Assembly (NCBI GenBank): GCA_037176885.1
Contig: JAWWNJ010000014.1
Coordinates: 1,240,001 to 1,304,000 of the forward strand
Reading direction: 5' to 3'
DNA: 64,000 bases
DNA from: Favolaschia claudopus
Lineage: Eukaryota > Basidiomycota > Agaricomycetes > Agaricales > Mycenaceae
Every line of letters starts with the position of its first letter. The stretch's first letter is position 1. The notes beneath the pieces were generated by a model that was not told where the DNA came from, made no database searches, and was given only the letters and a program-made list of their open reading frames with translations. This document shows positions 53,023 to 63,153 of this stretch, in pieces. A program made the position numbers and the translations under genes.

Positions 53023-53434
53023 TGGTGCGCGTCACTTAGTCACCGCCTCCTTTGCACTACTGCCAAATCGGCCGGAGGCCGAAATTTTTTCAAAACACCC
53101 TATTGAAGCCTGGATTTCAACCAATTTGGGGACTTTTTGAGTGGACTTTTGATGCACCTACTGGTGCGATTTGGGTTTGGCATAGGAGTGGTGTTTGATA
53201 TCCCTCATATTGAGAGTTCTGGAGGCCAGCAAGATCGAAATTGGTGTATACTGCCAAATTGGGTGGGGTGAAAATTTATAGCTCCTTCAATTATTTAAAT
53301 TTTGGAAATCCCTCTTGGGAAGTTGTTCCTCTGTTGAAAAGGAGTCGTTTTGCAAGAGGAATAAAAATTAGGGCAAAAACTGGGGTCACAGTTAGCGTTG
53401 TCACGGAGAGGCGGTGACTAAGTGACGCGCACCA
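53023..53434. mobile_element. 412-bp MITE with TA duplication, nested
   Basis: Inverted repeats TGGTGCGCGTCACTTAGTCA (extending into CCGCCTC), flanked by TA at 53021-53022 and 53435-53436. Tc1/mariner-type by duplication. Confidence 0.85.
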
Positions 53435-53758
53435 TACAGACTTAGAAGACATTCTCGCTGTTTCGGCTCTGAAATTTTGGTTTTTGCTTTGAAAAGCACC
53501 TTCCACACTGCAAGGAGGTTCTGTCACTCATCGGTTTGACAGGTCCCACCCTTAAGCGAGCTGCCGAAGCATGCCGAGATGACTATCCTGTGGCTGTGCT
53601 GGCCAAATTTTCCTCCGAAATTTTTGAAAAGTGTCCCATTTGGTGAGAAAACCACAAAGAAACACTCAGAAAAAAAGTGGTCTGAATTTTTTTGTGGGTC
53701 ATAAAGCAAGAGACCAAGGGACATTTTGGCAACTCTGCCCAATAGGAACCCCTCATTG

Positions 53759-54403
53759 TAGGGATCGGCACCGTAACCGTAAAATACGGCGTACGGCCCC
53801 GTACAATACGGTACCCGTAGCCGTCCCGTACAGGGTCCCGAGGCCCGTTCTTACGATACGGGGAGGCGCCGTCTCTGCTGCCGTATAAAGCCGTATCTGT
53901 ACGGCCGTATACGGCAGTGTACGGCCCGTACCCACATCATCCCGCGGGAGCGGATAATCAGCCTTCGGATCCATCGATATCCATCAGCAGCTCACGTATC
54001 TCTCTGTCAGCTATTCATCTCCATCAATTCTTGACCCCTCGGCTGAATAAGGGTGAATACTGATGTGCCGGACTTGTGCCGGACGGTGTCTCGGTGAGTG
54101 CTTTCGCCAACACATCACTTGCAAAAACACTCAGCGTCCACAAAACAGCCCCGAAACTGTTCAAACATAAAGACCTTACCCTCAACTAGCTCCCCGCAGT
54201 CAAAACTGACCCTTCATGAGCCAAATAATTGGGTGGAAAATAGTACGGCCGTATGAGCCCGTAAACACCCCGTAAAACATGCCGTACCGTCCCGTATAGG
54301 CCCCCAAGTTGACCTATACGGTTACGGTTACGTCCGGGGTAACCGCCGTAAAGCGCCGTAAACTGTACGGGCCGTACCGTATACGGTACGGTGCCGATCC
54401 CTA
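53759..54403. mobile_element. 645-bp hAT-type MITE built of CCGTA/TACGG repeats
   Basis: Inverted repeats TAGGGATCGGCACCGT, flanked by an 8-bp duplication CCTCATTG (53751-53758 and 54404-54411). The 8-bp TSD and TAGGG end fit hAT. The terminal 150 bp or so on both sides are dominated by short CCGTA, CGTACGG and GTACGG motifs in both orientations, giving many overlapping small palindromes. Confidence 0.85.
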
Positions 54404-54596
54404 CCTCATTGAACCTCTATCTAAGACTTGTATTGGGCAAAACTCCCAATCTGGACCTTAGCATCGTGCTATAAGCCCTCAACGTCGAGCGTGACAATGT
54501 CACAGTGTGATGCTGACATAAGGGTGCGGGGATCCCACGCTCTCTATCTTACCCCAGTTCGGCCACGTGACCGCTATAACGTGCCGATTCGTTACA

Positions 54597-55835
54597 CAAG
54601 CTTTAGCTCCCTGCCTCCGGCACGGCCGACTCGCTGCGCTCGCCGACCTCCCTCCGTTCGGTCACACAGCTTGTTGGGGCTCGCCGCCCCAAACCCCGCT
54701 GCGCTCGCTCCGCTCGCGACGTCTAGTACGATCTCAACATCTCGACATTGACCCCGTGATTTTCCGTCAAAAGTCACGCGACTGATGGCCTGGCCCTCTT
54801 TTCAAGTACAAGCTTAAGCACCCCGCCTTCGGCAGTGCCGGCTCGCTGCGCTCGCGTCCCTCCCTGCGGCTGGTGCACAGCTTGTCGGGGCTCCGCCCCA
54901 AACCCCGGTTTAATTTTTTTGCGATTTTTTTTTGCTGGATTCCGTGCCCGCGGCGCCGCGCGCCGGCGAGTGCACTCGCTGCGGCGCCGGGGAAAGCGTG
55001 TGAGAAGTCACCTGATTTTTCACGTGAATTATCACGGGACCTGCGGTCCCGTAGTGTCTTTTATTATAGACAAGCTTAAGCACCCCGCCTTCGGCAGGGC
55101 CGGCTCGCTGCGCTCGCGTCCCTACCTACGGGGGGTACACAGCTTGTCGGGGCTCCGCCCCAAACCCCGCCTGGATTTTTTTTTGCTGGATTCCTTGCCC
55201 GCGGCGCCGCACTGCCGCTCGCTGCACTCGCCGGCGCGCGGCGCCGGGGACCGCGTGTCCTATCCTATACATGAAAACACAAGGATCAGCTCACGTGAAA
55301 AGTAACGTGACTTTGACACGAAACCACGGGACCATGTCGAGATGTTGCTGCCGGCTGTCGAGATGTTGCTCCCGGTTCCCACGAACCTTCCCGACGGCGC
55401 CGCGCACCGCGAGTGCAGCGCCGAGGGCACGCAATCCAGCAAGAAAAAAACCCGCGGGGTTTGGGGCGGAGCCCCGACAAGCTGTGCACCAGCCGTAGGG
55501 AGGGACGCGAGCGCAGCGTGTCCTATCCTATACATGAAAACACAAGGATCAGCTCACGTGAAAAGTAACGTGACTTTGACACGAAACCACGGGACCATGT
55601 CGAGATGTCGCTGCCGGCTGTCGAGATGTTGCTCCCGGTTCCCACGAACCTTCCCGAGGCGCCGCGCACCGCGAGTGCAGCGAGCGGTAGTGCGGCGCCG
55701 AGGGCACACAATCCAGCAAAAAAAAAAACACGCGGGGTTTGGGGAGGAGCCCCGACAAGCTGTGCACCAGCCGTAGGTAGGGACGCGAGCGCAGCGAGCC
55801 GGCCCTGCCGAAGGCGGGGTGCTTAAGCTTGTGAG
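54597..55835. repeat. GC-rich palindromic module array
   Basis: A core of about 250 bp, starting ACAAGCTTAAGCACCCCGCC and holding GCTCGCTGCGCTCGC-type palindromes and GGGGCTCCGCCCCAAACCCC, occurs forward at 54808 and 55073. Partial or full inverted copies are near 55455-55520 and 55733-55833. Outer ends 54808 and 55833 are complementary. At 55261-55786 a unit of about 263 bp is tandemly duplicated. CCCCGTGATTTTC..CTCTTTTCAAGTA borders the array on both sides in the same orientation (54751-54808, 55882-55939). Non-coding. Confidence 0.65.
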
Positions 55836-56562
55836 TTTCAACATCTCGACAGCCGGTTGTGTTGTAGGATGTTGACAAAACCCCGTGATTTTCTGTCAAA
55901 AGTCACGCGACTGATGGCCTGGCCCTCTTTTCAAGTATAGGATAGGATCCGCCCTCCTGCCGAGGTTCTGCGGAAGCTCGGCAAACTTATGCCAGCTTGT
56001 AAGGGCAACCTTTAGGACCCGAGATGTCTCGAGGGTCTAGCGAGGGAGAATCCAAAGTTAATTAAGAAGCTACTAAGAATACATCACACCGCACCTAGCG
56101 AGGGAGAATCCAAAGAGAAGAAAGGCTGAGGATTCCCACGCTAGGTGCAGTAAACATATAGTAACTAGTTCCCACAAGCTCGGAGCAATCGGCAATGATC
56201 CCGGGCCAAGTCACATGCCTTACTCCACGATGACATAGGGCTTTGGGGGAAAGTGGGAAATCTGCAGGAGGCCTGCGTCATAGGTGGCTGTGTAGTGCCA
56301 AAAGAGGGAGTTCCTGTAAGGGGAGAAGGGCCCAGGAGCCAAGTCGATAACAAACCTGGGGATCAGAGATCCCCAGTGAACTACTTATATACAAGAGGTG
56401 ACGTAAGATATGACATAAGTGAGCACACAGCATGATGTCTTGGAGACAGAGAACTTCTGCCCAAGTCAGAAGATGTCATAGCTGTGGAATCCCCTGACAT
56501 CACCCCCTCTTCAAGATTCGTCGCCTCGACGAAGACCAGAGCCCAGTAGAATGAACGATCCT

Positions 56563-57609
56563 TCAAAATCCTGGATCGCCACGGAAGAGTAGGTTGCCCT
56601 GGGAGTCAATCCGCGAATCAGACGCAGACACTGCACCGCCTCGCCGTGCCGTCTGTTGTCGACGTCCCCTTTCAGGTCGAATAGCATCAATGGCCATAGG
56701 CGAAGGAGCTACTGAACGTGGAGAGGGGGACGGGATGGCAGTGGGCATGGCCACCGAGGGGGCATAAGGAGTAGAGCTGGGGCGGGGAGTAGGAATAGGG
56801 GACGCCATTACCTGCGTAGGAATAGAGATGGCGGCAGGGTTATGGGGTAGAGAGTTAGAGGCGGGGTAGGAAGACTCCTGTGGTGCAAATCGCACCCCAG
56901 ACTTCCTTGGCTGTGTAGCGGCACCTGGGTGCGGCTGAGCACTGGCCGCTGGAGGGGGTGGAACCGGAGCCGGTGGCTGAGACGGATGGACGGGGTGTGC
57001 GCGCTTCTTCAGCGGGCGAGCGCCCTCGCCAGAAGCGTTCGGCAAAACCGGCACCGGGCCAGGAGGGGGAGGGGCAGGGTCCCCGGAAAGGCGTGACGGA
57101 CCTTTCTTCTTAGAGCGGATACGCTTACGCATGAAACGCTTCCCAAGCGCAATTAGCGCTTCACCGATTTGCTGGTCGGTACCACGGATAGATACACGGC
57201 GCTCCAAGGGGGAAGCCTTATCAGTATAGGCTCGAAGTTGGGCGCCGGAGATGTCGTGCGACTGATGAAGACCCTTACCACCACGGCCAACGATATGCCC
57301 GACGACCGAGTCAGGCACCACAAGCGTACACGAGTAGCGGGACGGTGCGTCCTGTGCAGTAGGGAGGGTTTCGGCGAGTGGTATGGCGGTGTGGCCGACA
57401 GCGATGATGGCAGGGGTAGGGGCTGGGGTTGATGGTTCAGAGCCCCAGCGAGCGCCATCCCAGGAGAAGCGCCAGGCATGCCCTCGGGGAGTAGAGGCTG
57501 CAGTGTCCCCAAACTCAAGACAATCAAGACGGTCGTGGACGCGCTGTAGTTCGCTTCGAAGGAGAGTGCAGTAGGAATAAAGGTCCTGAGGAACTGCGGG
57601 GGTTGCCAT
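56563..57609 (-). CDS. KH-domain protein of a non-autonomous LTR element, 348 aa
   Basis: Complete frame from ATG 57609. An N-terminal amphipathic helix likely to form a coiled coil (LYSYCTLLRSELQRVHDRLD, residues 10-29) is followed by a linker. A type I KH fold lies at about residues 91-160: CTLVVPDSVVGHIVGRGGKG with the GXXG loop at 108-111, then HDISGAQLRAY and RRVSIRGTDQQIGEALIAL. A basic patch KRFMRKRIRSKKK follows at once. The rest is proline-rich and probably disordered, ending in RRQQTARRGG. KH domains bind single-stranded RNA or DNA, so the protein may bind the element's own transcript as a substitute for Gag nucleocapsid, or tether it to particles of another element. That role is inference. 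No zinc knuckle or capsid fold is present. It is unlike the neighbouring Gypsy Gag. Confidence 0.8.
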   Translation of the reverse strand: MATPAVPQDLYSYCTLLRSELQRVHDRLDCLEFGDTAASTPRGHAWRFSWDGARWGSEPSTPAPTPAIIAVGHTAIPLAETLPTAQDAPSRYSCTLVVPDSVVGHIVGRGGKGLHQSHDISGAQLRAYTDKASPLERRVSIRGTDQQIGEALIALGKRFMRKRIRSKKKGPSRLSGDPAPPPPGPVPVLPNASGEGARPLKKRAHPVHPSQPPAPVPPPPAASAQPHPGAATQPRKSGVRFAPQESSYPASNSLPHNPAAISIPTQVMASPIPTPRPSSTPYAPSVAMPTAIPSPSPRSVAPSPMAIDAIRPERGRRQQTARRGGAVSASDSRIDSQGNLLFRGDPGF

Positions 57610-57701
57610 AGCAAGGGAGGTGTAAGGTCGATGGTAGGATGAGGGCAGAGTAGGAAGTAGGGTGGTCGGCTGGGGCTAGGAGAGTGCCAGAGTCGAATAG
57701 A

Positions 57702-57712
57702 AGGTTTGTTAT
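57702..57712 (-). promoter_or_regulatory. Self-complementary priming site of the KH element
   Basis: The minus strand reads ATAACAAACCT, two bases (GC) after the 5' LTR. The complement AGGTTTGTTAT lies in the LTR at 57747-57757. This is the layout used by Tf1/sushi-type elements, where the RNA 5' end folds back to prime reverse transcription. Confidence 0.7.
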
Positions 57713-57746
57713 GCTGTAAGGGGAGAAGGGCCCAGGAGCCAAGTCG

Positions 57747-57791
57747 ATAACAAACCTGGGGATCAGAGATCCCCAGTGAACTACTTATATA
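57747..57791 (-). promoter_or_regulatory. LTR promoter of the KH element: TATA box and predicted start
   Basis: On the minus strand TATATAAG (57784-57791) lies 27 nt upstream of AGGTTTGTTAT (57757-57747), the motif complementary to the priming site. If RNA begins there, its first 11 nt would pair with the priming site, as in self-primed retrotransposons. Confidence 0.65.
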
Positions 57792-57911
57792 CAAGAGGTG
57801 ACGTAAGATATGACATAAGTGAGCACACAGCATGATGTCTTGGAGACAGAGAACTTCTGCCCAAGTCAGAAGATGTCATAGCTGTGGAATCCCCTGACAG
57901 TTCCCCTGACA

Positions 57912-60900
57912 TCATCCCCCCCTTGGAATGCGGCGCCTCGACGCATAGATCGCACCTGAGCTGGAGTTGACAAGCGGTCACGGAAGGGAAGGGAATCGAA
58001 GGCAGCAACAGCAATGGAGCGAGGTTTGGAAGGGTATTTGCGGTAGAAGGCAGCGACAGCGTCCGGGGCAAAGACATTAGAGTGCTTCACCCATTGATCA
58101 TGGGACGGGTCATAACCCTTCCAGCGAACAAAGTACCATAGACTCCCATAGCGGATCTTGGCATCCAATATCTCCTCGACCTCCCATTGCTTGTCGCCAG
58201 GCACGTCAAGGACTGGTGGCGGCTCTTCGTGTCTGGGGCGAGTGGGGAATGGATCGGCTTCCACAAGCTGAAGTTTCACGACGGGGAAGACAGGGTGGAG
58301 GGCAGAGTACCGGGGCGGCAGCTCCAGTTTGAAGGCACCGTTACCGACGACCTTCAGAACCTTGAAGGGGCCGATACGCCGGTGGGAGAATTTCACCGAA
58401 GGGCGGGTGGTGCGGATATCTGAAGCATCAACCCACACCCGGTCACCAACCTTGATGTCTGGAGCTGGCGTCCGCCGGCGGTCATAGTACTGCTTGTACT
58501 CTGCTTTGGCCTTGACAAGTGCTGCCTTTGCCTCGGAAACCCCTGACGCAATCCGATCGTGGAACTCGTTCACAGCCTCCAACCTAGAGCGTGCAGCGTG
58601 GGGCTCAAAGCCCATCCGTGGAAGCCGACCAGTGTCCGTCATGAACGGTACCTGCTGCGTGGAGGAATGCATGTGGTTGTTGTACGCAAACTCCGCTGCA
58701 GGTAGCAGCTCATCCCAGTCGTCCTGCTTGTAATTGGTGAAGAGCCGGACGTACTGCTCGAGTTCCTGGTTAACACGCTCCGTTTGGCCATCGGTCTGCG
58801 GGTGGTAGGCCGTAGAAGTGGCTGGGGTGACCCCAACGAGGCGCCAAAGCTCGCGCGTGAACTCTGCGATGAACTGGGTGCCACGATCCGAGATGTACTT
58901 CTCTGGCAGGCCATGGTGGCGCCAGACGCTCCGGTAGTACAGCCGAGCAGCACCAACCGCGTCGATGGTGGTGTGACACTCCATGAAGTGCGCTCTCTTC
59001 CCAAGAGCACAGACAACGACCATGACTGCATCGTATCCATGGGCCTCGGGAAGCTCGACGATAAAGTCGACCGACACGGTGTGCCAGCGCTCTTCTGGGA
59101 TCTCTGTGGGGTGGAGCTCACCAATCGGCAGTTGACGAAGCGCCTTGGTGCGGCAGCACAAGTCACAAGTCGCGACATACCGACCGACATGGCGCGACAG
59201 CTGGGGCCACCAGTAGTTCCGAGACACGAGCTCCAGGGTCTTGAAACGACCGGCGTGGCCTGCAACACGCGTGTCATGGTGCTGCTCCAGGATGCGTCGG
59301 CGGAGGTCCCTGTCTCGGGGGACGACAATCTTCCCCCGGAAGTAAAGGAGTCCACCTTCAATACGCCATTCCGAAGACCGGGCAGACCGCACACCTCGGG
59401 CCTTGAGGAGTTCCTTCGCAGTCAGGGCGATGGGCTCTTCAAGGTCGGGGTCTCCAGCAAGCGCATCACGAATGTCGCGCAGGAGGGGAGCCTCAGGGCC
59501 AGCAACAACCAGGGCCTCGGTGGCCCGAACGTGGAACAGCTCGGGTCGAAGCAGGGTAACGTCCTGGTTATCGTCCTGCACTCCATGGTCTGGTCTCCGA
59601 GAAAGCGCGTCGGGGCGACCCATGAGGCGACCCGGTTGGTGGTGCAGCGAGAAGTCGAAACGGGAGAGGTAGAGAGACCACCGAGCTTGGCGACGGTTGA
59701 GCTTCTGGGCCTTCCGGAAATATTCCAGGTTTTTGTGGTCCGTCCAGATCTCAACCGGGTGCTGCGCGCCCTCCAGGAAGTGGCGCCACTCCTCAAGGGC
59801 TCGCACAATCGCAAGCATCTCCTTGTCGTGAATCTCGTAATTCCGCTGCACCTCGTTCAGGCTTCTGGAGTAGAACGCAACCGGATGCCACTTGCCATCG
59901 TCACCCTGCTGGGAGAGGACGGCACCGGTGGCATAGTCAGAGCTGTCAGCCTCGAGCCGGTAAGGGCGCTCGGGGTTCGGAAGAACCAGAACGGGGTCCC
60001 GAGTCACCCGTCGCTTGAGCTCGTCAAAGGCAGCTTGCTCTTCGGGCCCCCAGGTCCAGGCAATGCCCTTCTTGGTGAGTCTGAAGAGGGCTTGAGCAAC
60101 GTCTGAGAAGCCCGCAATGAACCGGCGGTAGAAGTTTGTGAAGCCAAGGAACTGCTGCACATCCTTCTTATTCTCAGGCGCTGGCCAAGCTGCCACTCCT
60201 GCAACCTTTACAGGGTCCATCTCGACGTGGTTGTGGGAGATAATCACGCCGAGGTACTCAATGGAGGTCCGCTCAAACTCACACTTCTCGGCTCGAAGGT
60301 AAAGCTTGTTTGCGCGAAGCCTCCGCAGGACCTCTCGGACGATCTCTCGATGCCGACGGATGTCTGAGTGGGCAATGAGGATATCGTCGAGGTAGACCAT
60401 GACGTCGCCAGAGAGGATAAGATCCTGGAAGATGTCGTTCATCATGGTCTGGAAGGTTGCAGGGGAGTTGGTCAGACCGAAGTACATGACCAGCGGCTCA
60501 AACAGTCCCCGGTTAGTCCGGAACGCTGCCTTCCACTCGTCGCCTTCACGGATTCGAACGTTGTTAAAGCCCCATCGGACATCGAGCTTCGTGAAGTACC
60601 GGGCTCCCCTGAGTCGGTTGATGAGGTCGTTGATTAAGGGGAGCGGGTAACGATTCTTCACAGTCATAGCGTTTAAAGCTCGATAGTCCTGTACGAACCG
60701 AAGTCCGCCGTCCTTCTTCTTGACGAAGAAGACGGGTGAGGCCATAGGTGATTTTGACGGTCGAATCCGGCCAGTGCCAAGTCCCTCCTCGATGAAGGCA
60801 TCAAGTTCCTTCTGTTCGAGAGGCGAGATTGGGTAGACCTTGCAGTTCGTGGGTTTAGAGTCCGGCACGAGCTCAATGGCATGGTCCCAGGATCGGCGTT

Positions 60901-61912
60901 CAGGCAGCGAGTCAAAGGACTCCTTGTTGAAAACATCGTCAAACTCTCGGGCCCATTCGGGAACGTCCGAGCGCGCCGGGGCTGAGTTTTTGGCGTATGC
61001 CTCAGCCAGGCGCTGGGAGACGGTGCTTCCAGCACGGATATCCTCAGAAGGCAGGAACTGGGTGTAGAACACCCGGTCTCCCGGCTCAAGGGGGTCATCC
61101 ACTTCATCCGCATCATCCACTTCATCCACATCATCCTCGTCGTCATCCTCGTAGTCTGGGAACAGCTCCGGCAGGTCATCGTATTCATCTTCGCCTAAGT
61201 CTATGGCACAGATGGATGGAAGGGGACCAAGTCGGAGCTGCCGGAGGATCTCAGCGGCCAGGCGAGACTCTCTGCGGGCAGCACGAGCCTCCAGGCGAGC
61301 CTCAGTGCGGCACGTGGAGCACTCGCTGGGGCATCTGCTCATCTTGACCTCTCGGGTGTCCCAGTCGATCTCCGGGTTATGCTTCCGGAGCCAGGAGTAG
61401 CCGAGGATGAGCTTCTGCTTCCCGAGACGGGTAACAGCGAGCTGCATACGCTCAGAGTGACCACGATACTGCAGCACAACGTCGGCCACCTCACGAATCG
61501 CACCAGCCTCATTTGGGGAGCCATCCACGTTGAAAACCGGAATGGGCTGTGCAAGGCGGCGGAGGGGGAGGCCAGACTTAGCTGCGAACTCAGAGTCAAT
61601 GAAGTCTGAGGTGGCACCGCAGTCGACGAGACCTTCGAGAGAAAGCTTAGTGGCGTCCTGAACTGCCTGGATCTCAAGGGGGAGATGCAGGGAGTTGGCA
61701 CCAGGTGCAGCAGCAACAGTATAGCGCTGAGGAAGTCTACGCTCCCAAGGCTTTCGCCGGATGCGTGGGGACCGGAAGGGGGCAGGGGGTACGTCTTTCG
61801 TTTCGGCAGGTTCAACAGATGTAACATTGGCAGACTCATCATACAAACATGCGAAACGATTAGGAGACGCGATCGAGGGCGTACCGCTCACTCGTCGCGT
61901 AGGAGAAAACCC
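57912..61912 (-). CDS. Gypsy element 2 Pol: protease, RT, RNase H, integrase, chromodomain
   Basis: Expressed from the -1 frame after gag (the frame has no ATG at its head). Protease: [18 protein letters not shown]. Reverse transcriptase: [49 protein letters not shown] and catalytic [13 protein letters not shown]. RNase [19 protein letters not shown] and [19 protein letters not shown]. Integrase: zinc region [13 protein letters not shown] .. CDLCCRTK, then catalytic D, D, E in [19 protein letters not shown] and [16 protein letters not shown]. Chromodomain at the end: [20 protein letters not shown] then [12 protein letters not shown], the module that steers integration to histone-marked chromatin in related elements. 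The frame has no stop before the purine tract and runs into the 3' LTR. The KH insertion there gives it a new end at 57866. Confidence 0.9.
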
Positions 61913-63024
61913 TGCTCTTCCTCGACGGCCACAGACTCTGGCTCAGCCAGCGAGTCGGTGGTGGCAACCCGAGCCAACAGTTCGGAGAGGAGCTCGGACC
62001 CAAGCTGACGTATGACCTCGTCAAGGACATCAGCGGCTCGGACGTCAGCCGGGGTGGGGCAATCCCGCGCCAGGTGCGGGCCGCCACATCGGTAGCAGCC
62101 ACGGGGAGGCCCTCTTCCGGAACGTGTGCGATCAACGTCCATGGGGACTACCTGCGGAGGGGGAGCAGGGGCTGGCATGGCACGAGGGGGAGGCGCATGG
62201 GCAGGGACAACGGGGAAGACCCCTGCTGGACGCGAGCGAGAGGCTGGCGGAGCCGAGGGGGCCTTTGGGAGAAGCCCAGCAGCACGAGCCCGCACGTGCG
62301 ATTCGTACTGGCGGTATGCTCGGGTCCGCCAAGCCATGTAGTCGCGGAGGTCTGGCGGGTCGCTGGACGATGTGATGGCCGCATTGATGGCAGGGTCAAG
62401 GCCAGAGCGGAACTTGGTGACCTTGACCAATGGGTCAGCAAACCCAGCAAGGTCGAAGAGGTCTTCGAAGTCATCAGTGTACTTGAAGACATCCCGGGAG
62501 CCCATATAGTATGCCCTAGACTCGAGTTTGTGTAGGGCGTGGTCCTGCTCGTTCTCCTCAACAAAACGGGAGCAGAACTCCTTGGTAAAGGCGTCCCAGG
62601 TGAGGAAGGGGAAAGGGGTTTTGGAGGACATGCGCTCAGCCCATTTTTGCGCAGAGTCTTTGGACATGAAGGACATGGTGAAACGCACTGCCTTTTCCTC
62701 AGACATCTCGCCGCCTTCAACAAACGCCTCCGGAACCAGTCGGATGTAAGTCCGAGCTGAGTGAAGGAAGGCCCGGCCAGCCGAGCGGTCGCCGTCAAAG
62801 ACGAAAGGGGGGTTCGGTCGAAGGACCGTTTTTGCTGCCGGTGTGAGGTTGGCAAAGAGTCCTGGACTCTCGGCCGGAGGCTCTGGGGGAGCGGCAGGGG
62901 TCGGAGCAGTAGTAGTGGGAGGATTGGCAGCGGTTTGAAAAAGCTCGACCAGACGGTCAACAGTCCTCTCGAGCCTATCCATCCGCTCGGCGGCGGCTGC
63001 AGCAGCGGCGGCAGAGTCGGTCAT
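61888..63024 (-). CDS. Gypsy element 2 Gag, 378 aa
   Basis: Particle-forming, RNA-binding protein. The N-terminal coiled coil reads [20 protein letters not shown], followed by a proline/alanine linker. The capsid domain spans about residues 65-245 ([57 protein letters not shown]). A basic-proline region leads to one zinc knuckle [13 protein letters not shown] (CX2CX3HX4C spacing). The frame ends at a TGA (61888-61890), 15 nt after the slippery heptamer. The length is normal for this group. Intact. Confidence 0.9.
   Translation of the reverse strand: MTDSAAAAAAAAERMDRLERTVDRLVELFQTAANPPTTTAPTPAAPPEPPAESPGLFANLTPAAKTVLRPNPPFVFDGDRSAGRAFLHSARTYIRLVPEAFVEGGEMSEEKAVRFTMSFMSKDSAQKWAERMSSKTPFPFLTWDAFTKEFCSRFVEENEQDHALHKLESRAYYMGSRDVFKYTDDFEDLFDLAGFADPLVKVTKFRSGLDPAINAAITSSSDPPDLRDYMAWRTRAYRQYESHVRARAAGLLPKAPSAPPASRSRPAGVFPVVPAHAPPPRAMPAPAPPPQVVPMDVDRTRSGRGPPRGCYRCGGPHLARDCPTPADVRAADVLDEVIRQLGSELLSELLARVATTDSLAEPESVAVEEEQGFLLRDE
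61906..61912 (-). promoter_or_regulatory. -1 ribosomal frameshift heptamer
   Basis: The minus strand reads GGGTTTT in the register G GGT TTT relative to gag, a canonical X XXY YYZ slippery site. A -1 shift here enters the pol frame, which is open from this point, and bypasses the gag TGA at 61888-61890. Frameshifting is the usual way sushi-type elements make Pol. Confidence 0.75.
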
Positions 63025-63153
63025 GGTGGGTTCTAGAGAGGGGGAGGAGGGGGCAAGATTCGCGGTTTGCGCGTCCGAGACAGCAGAGGAGGAGTCCGAC
63101 GAAGCGTCTGAAAAATCGCCAAAGCGCGCAATCTTGACCAGTTAATCCCTTGG

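Larger units (their letters stand above)
52892..54549. mobile_element. TA-flanked DNA element with 27-bp TIR, hosting two further MITEs
   Basis: Ends AGATAGAGAGCGTGGGATCC, with the inverted repeat continuing through CCGCACC, flanked by TA (52890-52891, 54550-54551). Removing two nested elements and their duplicates leaves about 590 bp without transposase. Short frames in the remaining stretches are not recognisable. Confidence 0.8.
52391..54596 (-). repeat. Type 1 tRNA-like TG..CA unit, second copy, interrupted twice
   Basis: Begins TGTAACAAC and ends ATTCGTTACA. It contains a Harbinger-like MITE (52444-52843 plus TTA) and a larger TA-flanked element (52892-54549 plus TA). Subtracting 403 and 1,660 from 2,206 leaves 143 bp, the exact length of the copy at 19473-19615. 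The first insertion splits the tRNA-like core between its D-arm and acceptor strand. Confidence 0.75.
56315..57899 (-). mobile_element. 1,585-bp non-autonomous LTR element carrying a KH-domain gene
   Basis: Two identical-looking 185-bp LTRs (56315-56499 and 57715-57899) begin TGTCAGGGGATTCC on the minus strand and end CCCCTTACA. The element lies inside the 3' LTR of Gypsy 2, flanked by GTTCC on both sides (56310-56314 and 57900-57904). The interior is 1,215 bp with one gene. There is no protease, reverse transcriptase or integrase. A purine tract GAAGAGGGGGTGA precedes the 3' LTR. Confidence 0.9.

Noticed and set aside
54808..55833. A single TIR transposon made of the GC-rich modules
   Set aside because: Outer ends are complementary, but the same sequence also begins internally at 55073 and no TSD is visible; described as an array instead.
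58784..60106. 440-codon plus-strand frame opposite Gypsy 2 Pol
   Set aside because: Antisense shadow of the RT/RNase H/integrase coding strand, a result of GC-rich codon use; no domain of its own.
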